Positions 1 to 9,466 of a stretch of DNA of 64,000 nt are shown piece by piece; the stretch's first letter is position 1, and every line of letters begins with the position of its first letter. Position numbers and translations under genes: made by a program. The notes beneath the pieces were generated by a model. That model was not told the DNA's origin. It did no database searches and was given only the letters and a program-made list of their open reading frames with translations. The stretch is from Nesterenkonia sandarakina (lineage in GTDB: Bacteria > Actinomycetota > Actinomycetes > Actinomycetales > Micrococcaceae): NCBI RefSeq assembly GCF_003003175.1, contig NZ_PVTY01000008.1:1-64000 (forward strand), read 5' to 3'.

Positions 1-51
1 TCCACGGGGACGGGCGCCTCATCCTGCCTCTTGACAAACTGCAACTACATA

Positions 52-2085
52 TCAGCTGTCCTTGTCGGCCAGCCGTGCCAGCGCCCCGCGAGCGAGATCC
101 CCGTTGACGGTCGGCCAGAAGTCCGGCATCGACTGCTTCAGGAACCCGCCGTAGCGCGCCGTGGCCAGGCGTGAGTCCAGGATGGCCAGCACACCCTTGT
201 CCTCCGCGGTCCGGATCAGCCGGCCCGCGCCCTGAGCGAGCCGGGTGGCGGCGTGGGTCGCGGCGACCTGCATGAACCCGTTGCCGCCGTGCTTGGTGAC
301 CTCTTGGCTGCGGGCACTCACCAGCGGGTCATCCGGACGGGGGAACGGAATCCGGTCGATCGCGACCAGCCGGCAGGACCGCCCGGGGACGTCCACGCCC
401 TGCCAGAGGCTCATGGTCCCGAACAAGCAGGTCTCCTCATCCTCGGCGAAGGCGCGGACCAGCGAGGACATGGTCGAGTCGCCCTGGCAGAGGATCGGAA
501 TGTCCAGGCGCTGCCGCAGATCCTCAGCAGCCTCCTCGGCGGCGCGCCGGGAGGAGAACAGCGCCAGGGTGGCGCCCTTGGACGCCTCGATGAGCCCGGC
601 CAGCTCATCACGCTGGGCCTGGGCGGTCTTCATCGACGGCGGCGGCAGGTGCTTGGCCACGTAGAGCACCCCCTGCTTGGGGTAGTCGAAGGGGCTGCCC
701 ACGTCCACGGCGTCCCAGGCCGGGGCCTTCTCCCCCGCCAGGCCCAGGGACCCGGCGACGGGGTCGAAGCTGTCGCCGATGGTCAGCGTCGCGGAGGTCA
801 GCACCACCGTCCGATCGCCGAAGAGCCCCTCGCGCAGCCGTCCGGCCACCGAGGTCGGGGCGACGTAGATGAGCGGAGATTCGTCCAGGTCCGCTTCCTG
901 ATAGCCGCGTCCCGGCACGAAGGCACCGGGCCGGTTCAGCCAGACCACGTCGGGAGTGTCCGGGGACTCCAGGATCCGGTTGGCCGTGTCGAGCACAGCC
1001 TGCATCCGTGACCTGGCGGTGCTGCGCCCGGCGTCGGCCTCGGCGTCGCCGGTGGGCTTGGAGTCCGAGAGCGCGGTCCGTGCGGCGTTGCGGGCCAGCT
1101 CGACGGCCTCGCGCTGCTGCGGGTTCAACCCTCGGGCGAGAAGCCCTGAGTCGACCCGGTGGAAGGCCGCCTCGACGGCGACGGCGGAGCTCTGCAGCGC
1201 CTCGACGTTGATAGCGGTGTGCCGCCGGGCCGAGGAGGCCGCGGCCTTGATCATCGGCGCGGAGAGCTGGGCGGTGACTGCAGAGGTCACGCGGTCAGCG
1301 AGCTCGTGGGCCTCATCGACGATCACGGCGTCGTGGTCAGGGAGCACGTCGAGGCCTTCGAAGGCGTCGATGGCGAGCATGGCGTGGTTGGTGATCACCA
1401 GGTCGGCGTCCTTGGCCTTCTCCCGGGCGCGTTCGGAGAAGCACTCTGCGGCCATCGGGCACTTGCGTGGGCCGATGCAGTCCACTGCGTTGACCGAGAC
1501 CTGGCGCCAAGCCCGGTCGGTCACCCCGCTGGGAAGGTCGTCGCGGTCACCGGTCTCGGTGACCTGGGCCCATTCCCGCAGCGCCACGATCTCCTTGCCC
1601 AGCTGGGAGCCGGGTTCGAAGGCGGTGACCCCGCCGGTGGGCTCATCCGCGAAGGCGAAGAGCGCCTGTTCGTCGTCGTCTTCGGGGAAGCCGCCGTCCA
1701 TCTTGTGCTTGCAGGCGTAGTTCGCGCGCCCCTTTACCAGGGCGACGTCCACCGGACGTTCGACGTGTTCGGCGATGTTCTCCAGCAGCCGGGGCAGGTC
1801 GCGACCCATGATCTGGGCCTGCAGCGCCAGCGTCGCGGTGGAGATCAGCACCGGCTTCTCGGCTTCCAGGGCGTGGACCACGGCGGGCACCAGGTAGGCG
1901 AGCGACTTGCCCGTACCGGTGCCCGCCTGGACCAGCAGGTGGCGGCGCTTGCGCAGCGCCATGGCCACATGCTCGGCCATGGTCACCTGCCCCTCGCGCT
2001 TGACCCCGCCCATGGCGGTGACGGCGCGCTCGAGCAGGTCGGTGGTCTCCCGGTATCCCGTGGACCGGTTGGTGCTCACGCTCAA
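52..2085 (-). CDS. dinG: DinG-family ATP-dependent DNA helicase (XPD/Rad3-like)
   Basis: Superfamily 2 helicase of the DinG/XPD type, expected to unwind DNA 5'-3' during repair and at R-loops or other blocked structures. The 677-residue product has a Walker A motif AGTGTGKS at residues 54-61, four cysteines (C125, C203, C209, C215) spaced as in the XPD 4Fe-4S domain, and the Walker B box DEAH at 257-260; the C-terminal half carries the second helicase lobe with a QGAGRLIR motif. The length is normal for the actinobacterial form. The longest reading starts at TTG, whose bases overlap the hflX stop (TTGA), so the two genes are probably translationally coupled; a GTG two codons in is an alternative start. 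No exonuclease domain is present. Confidence 0.9.
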   Translation of the reverse strand: MSVSTNRSTGYRETTDLLERAVTAMGGVKREGQVTMAEHVAMALRKRRHLLVQAGTGTGKSLAYLVPAVVHALEAEKPVLISTATLALQAQIMGRDLPRLLENIAEHVERPVDVALVKGRANYACKHKMDGGFPEDDDEQALFAFADEPTGGVTAFEPGSQLGKEIVALREWAQVTETGDRDDLPSGVTDRAWRQVSVNAVDCIGPRKCPMAAECFSERAREKAKDADLVITNHAMLAIDAFEGLDVLPDHDAVIVDEAHELADRVTSAVTAQLSAPMIKAAASSARRHTAINVEALQSSAVAVEAAFHRVDSGLLARGLNPQQREAVELARNAARTALSDSKPTGDAEADAGRSTARSRMQAVLDTANRILESPDTPDVVWLNRPGAFVPGRGYQEADLDESPLIYVAPTSVAGRLREGLFGDRTVVLTSATLTIGDSFDPVAGSLGLAGEKAPAWDAVDVGSPFDYPKQGVLYVAKHLPPPSMKTAQAQRDELAGLIEASKGATLALFSSRRAAEEAAEDLRQRLDIPILCQGDSTMSSLVRAFAEDEETCLFGTMSLWQGVDVPGRSCRLVAIDRIPFPRPDDPLVSARSQEVTKHGGNGFMQVAATHAATRLAQGAGRLIRTAEDKGVLAILDSRLATARYGGFLKQSMPDFWPTVNGDLARGALARLADKDS

Positions 2086-3707
2086 GGCGTCGGCTCTGCC
2101 TGGACCTGGAACTCGGCGAGGTCTCCGGCGAGGTCCCGGCGGACCAGCACCTTCAACAGCGTGCCCTCCTCCAGGTACTCGGTGGAGAGGATCTCGGCGT
2201 CCTCGGCGTGGAGCCTCGAGACGATGTCGCCCTGCGCGTAGGGCACCATCAGGTCCAGCGGCACGCTCGGGCGCGGGATGGAGCTGCTGATCAGTTCACG
2301 CAGCTCCTCGATCCCCTCTCCCGAGTGGGCCGAGACCACGATGGTGTGCGGCTCACGACGGCGGATCCGTTCCACCACGTCCCAGTCGGCGACGTCGGCC
2401 TTGTTCAGCACGATGATCTCGTCCACCTCATGGGCGTCCACCTCGGCCAGCACGGTGCGGACCGCGCTGATCTGGCCCTCGGGCTCGGGGTGGGAGGCGT
2501 CGACCACGTGCAGGATGAGGTCGGCGTCGGCCACCTCTTCCAGGGTGGAGCGGAAGGCCTCGATCAGCTGCGTGGGCAGCTGGCGGACGAAGCCGACGGT
2601 GTCGGAGAGCGTGTAGCCGATCCCGTCCGGGGTGACCGCCTTGCGGGTGGTGGGGTCCAGGGTGGCGAACAGCGCGTTCTCCACCAGCACTCCGGCGTCG
2701 GTGAGCCGGTTGAGCAGCGAGGACTTGCCGGCGTTGGTATACCCGGCGATCGCCACCGAGGGCACGGCGTTGCGCTTGCGGTTGGCCCGCTTGGCGTCGC
2801 GGGCCGGCTTCATCGCCGCGATGTCCCTGCGCAGCTTGGCCATGCGGGCATTGATCCGTCGGCGATCCAGCTCGATCTTGGTCTCACCGGGTCCGCGCGA
2901 GCCGATGCCGGCACTCGCGCCGCCCACCTGGCCGCCGGCCTGGCGGGAGAGCGACTCGCCCCAGCCGCGCAGGCGCGGGAGCATGTATTCCATCTGGGCG
3001 AGCTCCACCTGGGCCTTGCCCTCGCGGGACTTCGCGTGCTGGGCGAAGATGTCAAGGATCAGGCCGGTGCGGTCGATGACCTTGACCTTCACGATGTCTT
3101 CGAGGCCACGGCGCTGGGAGGGCGCGAGTTCGGAGTCGACCACGACGGTGTCGGCGCCGAGCTCAGCCACGGCGATGCGGATCTCTTCGGCCTTGCCGGA
3201 GCCGAAGAAGGTGCCGGGGTCCGGCTTGGCGCGGCGCTGCAGGAAGCCGTCGAGCACCGTGGAACCGGCGGTCTCGGCCAGCGCGGAGAGCTCGCGCAGG
3301 GAATACTCGGCCTCCGCCACGGTGCCCTCGCCCCAGAGCCCGGCGAGGACGACGCGCTCGAGGCGCAGTTGTCGGTATTCGACCTCGGAGACGTCTTCGA
3401 GTTCGGTGGAGAGCCCATCGACGCGGCGCAGCGAACGGCGCTCCAAGCGTTCGAACTGGTCTCCGTCGGACTCGGAGTGCGCCGTCTCACCAGCGATCTC
3501 GCGAGCCTGTTCGCCCAGGATGCCGCTGCGTCTGAAGCTGGGTTCGGCCTCGAATCGGGTGGTCCGCGCTGGTGCGCCCTCGCGGGCGCGGTCAGCGGCG
3601 AGGATCCGCTCGATGGTCGCATCGACGGAGGACTGCTCTGCGGCTGACGCCGTGGAGTCCTCGGGGGTCTCGCCGGAAGCTTCGGGCGTGTGATTCTGCT
3701 TGGTCAT
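2082..3707 (-). CDS. hflX: GTPase HflX
   Basis: Ribosome-associated GTPase that in other bacteria splits or rescues stalled 70S ribosomes under stress. The 541-residue product has an N-terminal extension of about 110 residues, then the HflX N-domain with the glycine-rich GPGETK segment near 272-277, then the G domain: G1 GYTNAGKS at 322-329, G2 DPTTRK, G3 DTVGF and G4 NKAD. The ATG is preceded by a good Shine-Dalgarno (AAGGAGAT) a few bases upstream, which fixes the start. It is first in a two-gene unit with dinG. A TAGGAT hexamer about 55 bases upstream (complement of 3763-3768) could be its -10 element. Confidence 0.93.
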   Translation of the reverse strand: MTKQNHTPEASGETPEDSTASAAEQSSVDATIERILAADRAREGAPARTTRFEAEPSFRRSGILGEQAREIAGETAHSESDGDQFERLERRSLRRVDGLSTELEDVSEVEYRQLRLERVVLAGLWGEGTVAEAEYSLRELSALAETAGSTVLDGFLQRRAKPDPGTFFGSGKAEEIRIAVAELGADTVVVDSELAPSQRRGLEDIVKVKVIDRTGLILDIFAQHAKSREGKAQVELAQMEYMLPRLRGWGESLSRQAGGQVGGASAGIGSRGPGETKIELDRRRINARMAKLRRDIAAMKPARDAKRANRKRNAVPSVAIAGYTNAGKSSLLNRLTDAGVLVENALFATLDPTTRKAVTPDGIGYTLSDTVGFVRQLPTQLIEAFRSTLEEVADADLILHVVDASHPEPEGQISAVRTVLAEVDAHEVDEIIVLNKADVADWDVVERIRRREPHTIVVSAHSGEGIEELRELISSSIPRPSVPLDLMVPYAQGDIVSRLHAEDAEILSTEYLEEGTLLKVLVRRDLAGDLAEFQVQAEPTP

Positions 3708-4032
3708 GATCTCCTTAGGACCAGTTTTCGGCCTGGCCCTGCCCGCCGTGGATCTCCATCCTACGTTCGACCACGGACACGGTTAAGTGTGCAGGTCCGC
3801 TGTGGAGATCAGCCGGGGCTTGTTCGAGGGGTGTGGATGAAGGGTGTTCGACCGTCCCTGCGGATCCGCTGGAGGGTCGCGGCGGCGCGCTCCTCCGGGG
3901 AGGACGCCGGTCGCGGGCGAACGACACTGCCGGCTCAGAGGGCCGGCCAGGTGGTGCAGGGGTGACTCAACCGCGCGGGCGGGAGTACGTCAGGTGAATC
4001 CACATGGGGAGGAGTCTACTACGATTCACCCT
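3708..4032. other. Divergent intergenic region between hflX and the methyltransferase gene
   Basis: About 325 bases with no reading frame that resembles a protein. It holds the hflX Shine-Dalgarno and probable promoter on the minus strand, and at its other end the -10 box of the plus-strand methyltransferase gene. The GGGGAGGAG at 4006-4014 looks like a ribosome binding site but lies 18 bases from the preferred GTG start. Confidence 0.5.
4020..4025 (+). promoter_or_regulatory. -10 element TACGAT of a probable leaderless promoter
   Basis: TACGAT is followed by seven bases and then the GTG at 4033, so transcription would begin at or beside the start codon. The same geometry recurs at several genes in this window. 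It supports 4033 as the true start. No clear -35 element is visible. Confidence 0.5.
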
Positions 4033-4650
4033 GTGAACTCCCAGCATTATTTCTCCGCCTCCCCCGAGGGGCCCTTCACCCGCCGACGCGTCAGCGTCAG
4101 CCTGGACGGCCGCGAGGTCTCTGTGGCCACCGCTGGGGGGATCTTCTCCCCCGACGGCGTGGACAAGGGCACGGCGGTGCTGCTCAAGCACGCTCCGGAT
4201 CCGGCGAGCCACGGCGATCTGCTCGACATCGGCTGCGGCTGGGGGCCCCTGGCGCTGACCCTGGCGATGCGCTCCCCCGAGGCCACGGTCTGGGCGGTGG
4301 ACGTCAACGAACGCTCCCGCATCTTGTGTGCCGAGAACGCGGCGGCGCTGGGGCTGAGCAATGTGCGCGTGATGGCTCCGGAGGATGTGCCCGCGGAGAT
4401 CGAGTTCGACACGATCTGGTCCAATCCTCCGATCCGTGTCGGCAAGGAGGTGCTGCATGGACTCCTGGAGCACTGGCTCCCCCGGCTCAGCCCGGAAGGC
4501 ACCGCCTGGCTGGTCGTGCAGAAGAACCTCGGGGCCGACTCGCTGCTGGCCTGGATCACCACGATGCTCGCCGGCGCTGCGGGGACGTTCACCAGCGGCC
4601 GCGCCGAGACCGCGAAGGGGTTCCGGCTGCTGCGGATCAGCCGCGACTGA
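4033..4650 (+). CDS. Class I SAM-dependent methyltransferase (RsmC/RlmG-like small methyltransferase)
   Basis: The 205-residue product has the MTS/RsmC-like fold signature: SAM-binding motif I DIGCGWGPLAL around residues 60-70, an acidic post-I residue in AVDVNERS, and motif IV WSNPPIRVGK, whose NPP is typical of N2-guanine or N6-adenine RNA methyltransferases. The likely target is rRNA guanine, but the substrate cannot be read from sequence. The GTG start at 4033 gives the family's usual N-terminus (NSQHYFS) and sits seven bases after a TACGAT -10 box; a longer frame extends upstream but its residues look non-coding. It is divergent from hflX and convergent with dapF. Confidence 0.82.
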   Translation: MNSQHYFSASPEGPFTRRRVSVSLDGREVSVATAGGIFSPDGVDKGTAVLLKHAPDPASHGDLLDIGCGWGPLALTLAMRSPEATVWAVDVNERSRILCAENAAALGLSNVRVMAPEDVPAEIEFDTIWSNPPIRVGKEVLHGLLEHWLPRLSPEGTAWLVVQKNLGADSLLAWITTMLAGAAGTFTSGRAETAKGFRLLRISRD

Positions 4651-4694
4651 CCAGAAATCTGCCGCGGGACCGCAGGCCGGCGACGCTCAGCGGC

Positions 4695-5669
4695 TCAGGC
4701 GAGCGTCCCGGTGAGCACCAGCTCTGCAGGACCCGACAGTTCCACGTCTTCGGCGCCGTCCTCGCGGGCGGTGAACCGCACGGTGACCTGTCCGCCGGGG
4801 ACATCGACCCTCCAGAGGTTGACGCTGTCATCGGCGGCCCAGACGCGCACCGCGGCGGCGGCGGCGCAGGCGCCGGTCCCGCATGACATGGTCTCCCCGA
4901 CGCCGCGTTCGTGCACGCGCATCCGCACCCGACCCACGGGCCGGCCGTCCTCATCCGATGTGACCAGCGGCTCGGCGGGCACGACGAACTCGACGTTCGT
5001 CCCTGCCGGCGGCTCCGGGTCCACCTTCGGTGCCTCGTGGAGGTTCAGGTCATGCAGCGTCGCCTCGTCCCCGAGGGCGACGACGGTATGCGGGTTGCCC
5101 ATGGAGATGCTCAGCGCGGGACGCGGTTCATCGAGCCCGGCGGCGATGACCAGCGCGTCCGAGGCGTTGGAGGCCGCCTGTTCGGGGTCCAGGAAGGACC
5201 ACACTCCCATGCCGATCGCGTAGCCCTCGGGGACCTTGCGCACCGTGCGCAGGCCGGCCCGGGTCAGGACGGGAAGCTCCTGCCCGTCGCTGAGCTGCAC
5301 GAGATCCTCCGCGATCAGGAAGTGGGCGAAGGCGCGCACGCCGTTGCCGCACATCTCTGAGACCGAGCCGTCGGAGTTCCGGTAGTCCATGAACCACAGC
5401 GGGGCGTCGTCGGTGCTGCTCAGCTCCGGCGTCTCGGCGAGCAGCCGGGACACCACGGCGTCACCGATCACCAGATGCGCCGGGACCGCGCGGATGACTC
5501 CGTCGGCGCCGATCCCCAGGTGCCGGTCGCAGAGCGCGACCACCTGGTGCGCCTCGAGGGACTGCTCCCCCGTGGGGTCTGCAAGCATGACGAAGTCATT
5601 GCCGGTGGCGTGGGCCTTGGTGACTGCGGTGCCGGTGAGGGCCTCCAGGCCGGTGAGGTGATGGGCCAC
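4695..5669 (-). CDS. dapF: Diaminopimelate epimerase
   Basis: Converts LL- to meso-diaminopimelate for lysine and peptidoglycan synthesis in the cytoplasm. The 324-residue product has the two catalytic cysteine motifs, MCGNGVRAF and MSCGTGACAAA, plus the N-terminal KAHATGNDFVM segment that contacts substrate. The GTG start has a GGAGA Shine-Dalgarno. It lies about 110 bases downstream of miaA in the same direction, the conserved actinobacterial order. dapA and dapB occur elsewhere in the window, so this segment carries three lysine/DAP pathway genes. Confidence 0.95.
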   Translation of the reverse strand: MAHHLTGLEALTGTAVTKAHATGNDFVMLADPTGEQSLEAHQVVALCDRHLGIGADGVIRAVPAHLVIGDAVVSRLLAETPELSSTDDAPLWFMDYRNSDGSVSEMCGNGVRAFAHFLIAEDLVQLSDGQELPVLTRAGLRTVRKVPEGYAIGMGVWSFLDPEQAASNASDALVIAAGLDEPRPALSISMGNPHTVVALGDEATLHDLNLHEAPKVDPEPPAGTNVEFVVPAEPLVTSDEDGRPVGRVRMRVHERGVGETMSCGTGACAAAAAVRVWAADDSVNLWRVDVPGGQVTVRFTAREDGAEDVELSGPAELVLTGTLA

Positions 5670-5778
5670 GCGGGTCTCCTTCGTTGGTGCTGGGGTTCGT
5701 TGCCGGGATTCGTCGGTCTGGATGCGGTGCTGCTGAGATCATCGCTCGTGTGGGCGGGTACATCATTCGTCGTGGTGT

Positions 5779-6768
5779 TCAACGCCGGACGCGGGTGATC
5801 GCTTCCTGCGCCTGCTGGACCAGGTCCTCTGCGGGTGCGGGAAGCCAGGTGACGCGCGGATCGGCGCGGAACCAGGTCTCTTGTCTGCGGGCGAACTTTC
5901 GGGTGGCCACCGTGGTGGCCTCGATCGCGTCCTTGCGGGTGAGTTCGCCGTCGAGGACCTGGAGGAACTGCTGGTACCCGATGGCGCGGGAGGCGGTGCG
6001 TCCGCGGCGCAGGCCGGCGGAGTCGAGGGTGCGCACCTCGTCGAGCAGGCCCCGGTCCTCCATGCGCGCCACGCGCTGCGCGATGCGCTGGTAGAGCAGG
6101 GAGCGGTCCACGTCGAGCCCGATCTGCACCACCGGTTCCAGGCTTGGTTCATGGACTCGCTGAGGCATATAGGAGGAGAACGTCCGGCCCGTGAGCAGCA
6201 CGACTTCCAGGGCGCGGATCAGGCGTCGGTCATCCTTGATCACGGCTGCGGATTCGGGGTCCAGCTCGCGCAGCTCCTGGCGCAGCGGTGCGGCCCCCTC
6301 GTCGTCAAGCCGCAGGGTCAGTCGGCTGCGCAGCTCCGGGTTGGTGGGCGGGAACTCGATCACGTCGATCACGGCGCGGACGTAGAGCCCGGAGCCGCCG
6401 ACCATGATGGGGGTCTTGCCGCGGTCTCTGATCTCGCCGATGATCCGGCGGGCCTGGTCCTGGAAATCCGCGACCGAGGACTCTTCGGTGACGTCGAGGA
6501 CGTCGAGAAGGTGGTGCGGGATGCCGCGGGCCTCTGCCGCGCTGACTTTGGCCGTGCCGATGTCCATCCCGCGGTAGAGCTGCATGGAGTCGGCGTTGAT
6601 GATCTCCCCGTCGAGGCGCTGGGCGAGGTCGATGCCCAGCGACGATTTGCCCGAGGCGGTGGGGCCCACCAGCACGATCAGCGGCGTCGGCGACGATGAC
6701 GATGACGATGATGACGACGAGCTCAGCTCCGCGGCCGAGACCTGGCCTGCGTCTGGATCGGGGCGCAT
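5779..6768 (-). CDS. miaA: tRNA dimethylallyltransferase
   Basis: Transfers the dimethylallyl group of DMAPP to N6 of A37 in tRNAs reading UNN codons; MiaB then methylthiolates the product. The 329-residue protein has the P-loop GPTASGKS at 35-42, the DSMQLY substrate segment, the GGSGLY loop and an RAIGYQQ motif near the C-terminus. Its first ATG shares one base with the miaB stop (TGATG), so the pair is translationally coupled. Residues 16-26 are eleven consecutive serines, unusual for MiaA, which normally begins just before the P-loop. The frame stays open far upstream inside miaB, but that part is not protein-like. Confidence 0.94.
   Translation of the reverse strand: MRPDPDAGQVSAAELSSSSSSSSSSSPTPLIVLVGPTASGKSSLGIDLAQRLDGEIINADSMQLYRGMDIGTAKVSAAEARGIPHHLLDVLDVTEESSVADFQDQARRIIGEIRDRGKTPIMVGGSGLYVRAVIDVIEFPPTNPELRSRLTLRLDDEGAAPLRQELRELDPESAAVIKDDRRLIRALEVVLLTGRTFSSYMPQRVHEPSLEPVVQIGLDVDRSLLYQRIAQRVARMEDRGLLDEVRTLDSAGLRRGRTASRAIGYQQFLQVLDGELTRKDAIEATTVATRKFARRQETWFRADPRVTWLPAPAEDLVQQAQEAITRVRR
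6691..6723 (-). repeat. Serine-codon trinucleotide microsatellite inside miaA
   Basis: Eleven consecutive TCN/AGC serine codons (mostly TCG and TCA) encode residues 16-26 of MiaA, just before the P-loop domain. On the plus strand this reads as a run of GAC/GAT-like triplets. Such runs can change length by slippage without breaking the frame. Confidence 0.8.
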
Positions 6769-8345
6769 CAGACGACGGGGCGTCGTGTGGGCATGCCGAG
6801 CGAGACTGCGGTCGGGCTGGAGCCGGTCACCTGGGTGGTGCCCACGCCACAGGAGTCTGCCTGCCAGCGGTCCCAGGCGTCCCCTGCCGGAGAGCGGCGA
6901 AGCTGGTACTCGGCTGGTTCGCGCGGGTCCGCCAGCAGGTGGAATCCTGCTGCCTGGGTGATGGAGACGGTCACGAAGTCCCCGGGGCGTGGGGTGGGGG
7001 CTCCGGGGGGCACGGCGAAGTGCACGAGTCGGTTGTCCCGGGCCCGCCCGCTGAGCCGACCGGTCTCGGAGGATTTGGCGCCGGAGCTCGCGGTGACCAG
7101 AAGCTCCTGGGAGGTGCCCACGAGCTTGGCATTCTCCTCGGCGCCGATGCGATCCTGCAGCGCGCACAGGCGTTCGAAGCGTTCCTGGACGATCGCCTTG
7201 GGGACCTGTTGCTCCATGGTCGCGGCCGGGGTGCCGGGACGGGGTGAATATTGGAAGGTGAAGGCGGAGGAGAAGCGCGACGCTTCGACGACCCGCATGG
7301 TGTCCGCGAAGTCTTCCTCGGTCTCTCCGGGGAACCCCACGATGATGTCGGTCGTGACGGCGGCGTGTGGCATCGCCTCGCGGACCTTCTCCAGGATCCC
7401 GAGGAACTTCTTGGAGCGGTAGGACCGGCGCATGTCTTTGAGCACCTTGTCGGATCCGGACTGCAGCGGCATGTGCAGCTGCGGCATGACATTGGGGGTC
7501 TCGGCCATTGCGTGGATGACGTCGTCGGTGAAAGACGCCGGGTGGGGGCTGGTGAACCGGACGCGTTCGAGTCCGTCGATCTGTCCGCAGGCGCGCAGCA
7601 GCTTGGCGAACGCTCCGCGGTCGCCGAACTCCACGCCGTAGGTGTTCACGTTCTGCCCCAGCAGGGTGACCTCCACGGCGCCGTCGGCGACCAGGGCTCG
7701 GACTTCGGCGAGGATCTCTCCCGGGCGGCGGTCGCGTTCCTTGCCGCGCAGCGAGGACACGATGCAGAAGGTGCAGGTGTTGTTGCAGCCCACCGAGATG
7801 GAGACCCACCCGGAGTGCATGGACTCGCGTTTGGTCGGCAGCGTCGAGGGGAAGGTCTCCAGGGCTTCGAGAATCTCGATCTCGGCCTCGGCGTTATGGC
7901 GGGAGCGCTCGAGCAAGGTGGGCAGGGACCCGATGTTGTGGGTGCCGAAGACGACGTCCACCCAAGGGGCCTTCTTCTGAACCGTCTCCTGGTCCTTCTG
8001 CGCCAGACAGCCGCCGACGGCGATCTGCATGCCCTCGTGCTCGGCCTTGGTCTGTCGAAGCATTCCCAGGTGACCGTAGAGCTTGTTGTCGGCGTTCTCC
8101 CGGACGGCGCAGGTGTTGAAGACCACGAGATCGGGGGTGGTGCCCGCCTCGGCAGGTCCGTAGCCGGCCTCTTCGAGGAGCCCGGACATCCGCTCGGAGT
8201 CGTGGACGTTCATCTGGCAGCCGAAGGTCCGCACCTCGTAGGTGCGCGCACGCGCGCTCGACGGGTCGACGACGGCGTCACCGTCCTCCGCTCGCGGGCG
8301 GTCCGGTGCGGTGGTCTCGGCGCGGTCCATCAATGCATCACTCAT
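6768..8345 (-). CDS. miaB: tRNA (N6-isopentenyl adenosine(37)-C2)-methylthiotransferase
   Basis: Radical-SAM enzyme that adds a methylthio group at C2 of i6A37 in tRNA. The 525-residue protein has the UPF0004 domain with auxiliary-cluster cysteines C43, C79 and C113, the radical-SAM CxxxCxxC at C187, C191 and C194, and a C-terminal TRAM domain (about 385-470). The first 35 residues and the last 50 extend beyond typical family ends. The ATG lies eight bases after a TAGAAT hexamer that includes the recX stop codon, suggesting its own leaderless promoter; it is followed directly by miaA. Confidence 0.95.
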   Translation of the reverse strand: MSDALMDRAETTAPDRPRAEDGDAVVDPSSARARTYEVRTFGCQMNVHDSERMSGLLEEAGYGPAEAGTTPDLVVFNTCAVRENADNKLYGHLGMLRQTKAEHEGMQIAVGGCLAQKDQETVQKKAPWVDVVFGTHNIGSLPTLLERSRHNAEAEIEILEALETFPSTLPTKRESMHSGWVSISVGCNNTCTFCIVSSLRGKERDRRPGEILAEVRALVADGAVEVTLLGQNVNTYGVEFGDRGAFAKLLRACGQIDGLERVRFTSPHPASFTDDVIHAMAETPNVMPQLHMPLQSGSDKVLKDMRRSYRSKKFLGILEKVREAMPHAAVTTDIIVGFPGETEEDFADTMRVVEASRFSSAFTFQYSPRPGTPAATMEQQVPKAIVQERFERLCALQDRIGAEENAKLVGTSQELLVTASSGAKSSETGRLSGRARDNRLVHFAVPPGAPTPRPGDFVTVSITQAAGFHLLADPREPAEYQLRRSPAGDAWDRWQADSCGVGTTQVTGSSPTAVSLGMPTRRPVV

Positions 8346-8353
8346 TGCAGAGG

Positions 8354-8359
8354 ATTCTA
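8354..8359 (-). promoter_or_regulatory. -10 element TAGAAT before miaB, overlapping the recX stop codon
   Basis: Read on the minus strand, TAGAAT is followed by eight bases and the miaB ATG. Its first three bases are the recX stop codon TAG, so a protein terminus and a promoter element would share bases. Confidence 0.4.
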
Positions 8360-9454
8360 CGCGTCCGCGTGATCCTCGATCACTTCGCGCACGATCTGAA
8401 AAGCCGCGCCCGGGGAGTGACCGCGGCGGGCCAGCATCGAGACCAGCCGACGGGTGGCCTTGTCCCGCTCGGCACGCTCTTCGGGGCTGGGACCGGTGGG
8501 CACGGTCTTGCCCTGCAGCTTCCGGCGCACCAGCTCGCGCGCCGCCTCGCTCTCGTCTTCGGCGCTGATCTGCTCCAGCGCATCCGCTGCCACCTGCTCG
8601 CTGATGCCCTTCTCGCGGAGCTCCCGGCGCAGAGCGGACTTGCCCAGGTTCTTGAGCTCGTGCCGGCCCCTCACCCAGGTCTCGGCGAACTCGACGTCGT
8701 TGATCAGGTGGACCTCCTCCATCCGATCAAGCACCCGGGTGATGACCTCGGGGTTGAAGTCCTTCTCCTTCAACGCCACGGCGAGCTGATGCCGGGACTT
8801 CGGGGAGCCGGTGAGTCTGCGCAGCACCACGGCTCGGGCCTTCTCATACTGCTCCTCGGGGCTTACGCCGGCCATCGCACCCGCAGGGACATCGTCCTCC
8901 TCGTCATCGTCCTCGATCTCACGACGAGCGGACGCGGCCCGCTGGGAGGTGTCCTGGCCGGGAGTCTCGAGGTCCGCGGTGAGGTCGACAGTGGCGACGG
9001 GGTCGACAGTGGCGACGGGGTCGGCGTCGACGGTGTCCGCGCCGACCGGGCTGACGCCGGCGGTGTCGACGTCGGCGGGGTCGGGAACCAGGTTCGGGTC
9101 CACCAGGGGGCGCGCCTCGGGAGAGTTGCCGAACCGCAGAGGTCCGTCGTCGAGCTCCTCGGACCCCGGCTCGCCGAATCCGATGTCACCTGGCGCGGAC
9201 ATCTCGACCTCGGAAGCTTCCGGGTCTTCCCCCTCAGCATCCTCCTCTGCGTCGTCCTCCTCCTCGTGACCCGAGGAGGAGGATTTGCTGGCGCCGGCGG
9301 CAGCTGCCGGGCCTGTTGCGGTGGTCTCGAGTGGCTTCTCGGGCACCGAGGTATCGACGACCAGGAAGTCAGGAACCGGTGCATCCGGGTCCCGCTCCTG
9401 GATGCTCGTCATGGCGGCCCGCAGAGCTTCGATCTTCTGCTGCTGATCACCCAT
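8357..9454 (-). CDS. recX: Regulatory protein RecX with a long acidic N-terminal extension
   Basis: RecX binds RecA filaments and limits recombinase activity. The recognisable RecX domain is only the C-terminal part of this 365-residue protein (about residues 200-365), with three-helix modules around [13 protein letters not shown] and [11 protein letters not shown]. The first ~195 residues are low-complexity, rich in Asp, Glu, Ser, Pro, Ala and Val, and include two copies of DPVATV encoded by an 18-base tandem duplication. Typical RecX proteins are 150-270 residues. It lies 12 bases downstream of recA and is surely co-transcribed. The role of the extension is unknown. Confidence 0.9.
   Translation of the reverse strand: MGDQQQKIEALRAAMTSIQERDPDAPVPDFLVVDTSVPEKPLETTATGPAAAAGASKSSSSGHEEEDDAEEDAEGEDPEASEVEMSAPGDIGFGEPGSEELDDGPLRFGNSPEARPLVDPNLVPDPADVDTAGVSPVGADTVDADPVATVDPVATVDLTADLETPGQDTSQRAASARREIEDDDEEDDVPAGAMAGVSPEEQYEKARAVVLRRLTGSPKSRHQLAVALKEKDFNPEVITRVLDRMEEVHLINDVEFAETWVRGRHELKNLGKSALRRELREKGISEQVAADALEQISAEDESEAARELVRRKLQGKTVPTGPSPEERAERDKATRRLVSMLARRGHSPGAAFQIVREVIEDHADA
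8983..9018 (-). repeat. 18-base tandem duplication within recX
   Basis: Two identical head-to-tail 18-base units (8983-9000 and 9001-9018) encode the repeated PVATVD-type segment of the RecX N-terminal extension. The unit length is a multiple of three, so the frame is kept. Confidence 0.8.
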
Positions 9455-9466
9455 GGCGACCTCCTA

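Noticed and set aside
2208-3647. Long plus-strand reading frame of about 480 codons opposite hflX
   Set aside because: It is the antisense shadow of hflX in GC-rich DNA; the product is low-complexity His/Gly/Asp-rich with no domain, while hflX has every GTPase motif.
3844-4032. N-terminal extension of the methyltransferase gene by 63 codons
   Set aside because: The residues are Arg/Gly/Ser-rich and unlike the family; a -10 box just before 4033 favours the shorter protein.
6769-7809. Upstream extension of the miaA frame over the miaB gene
   Set aside because: The translated residues are Arg/His/Pro-rich and unlike MiaA; the true start is the ATG that overlaps the miaB stop.
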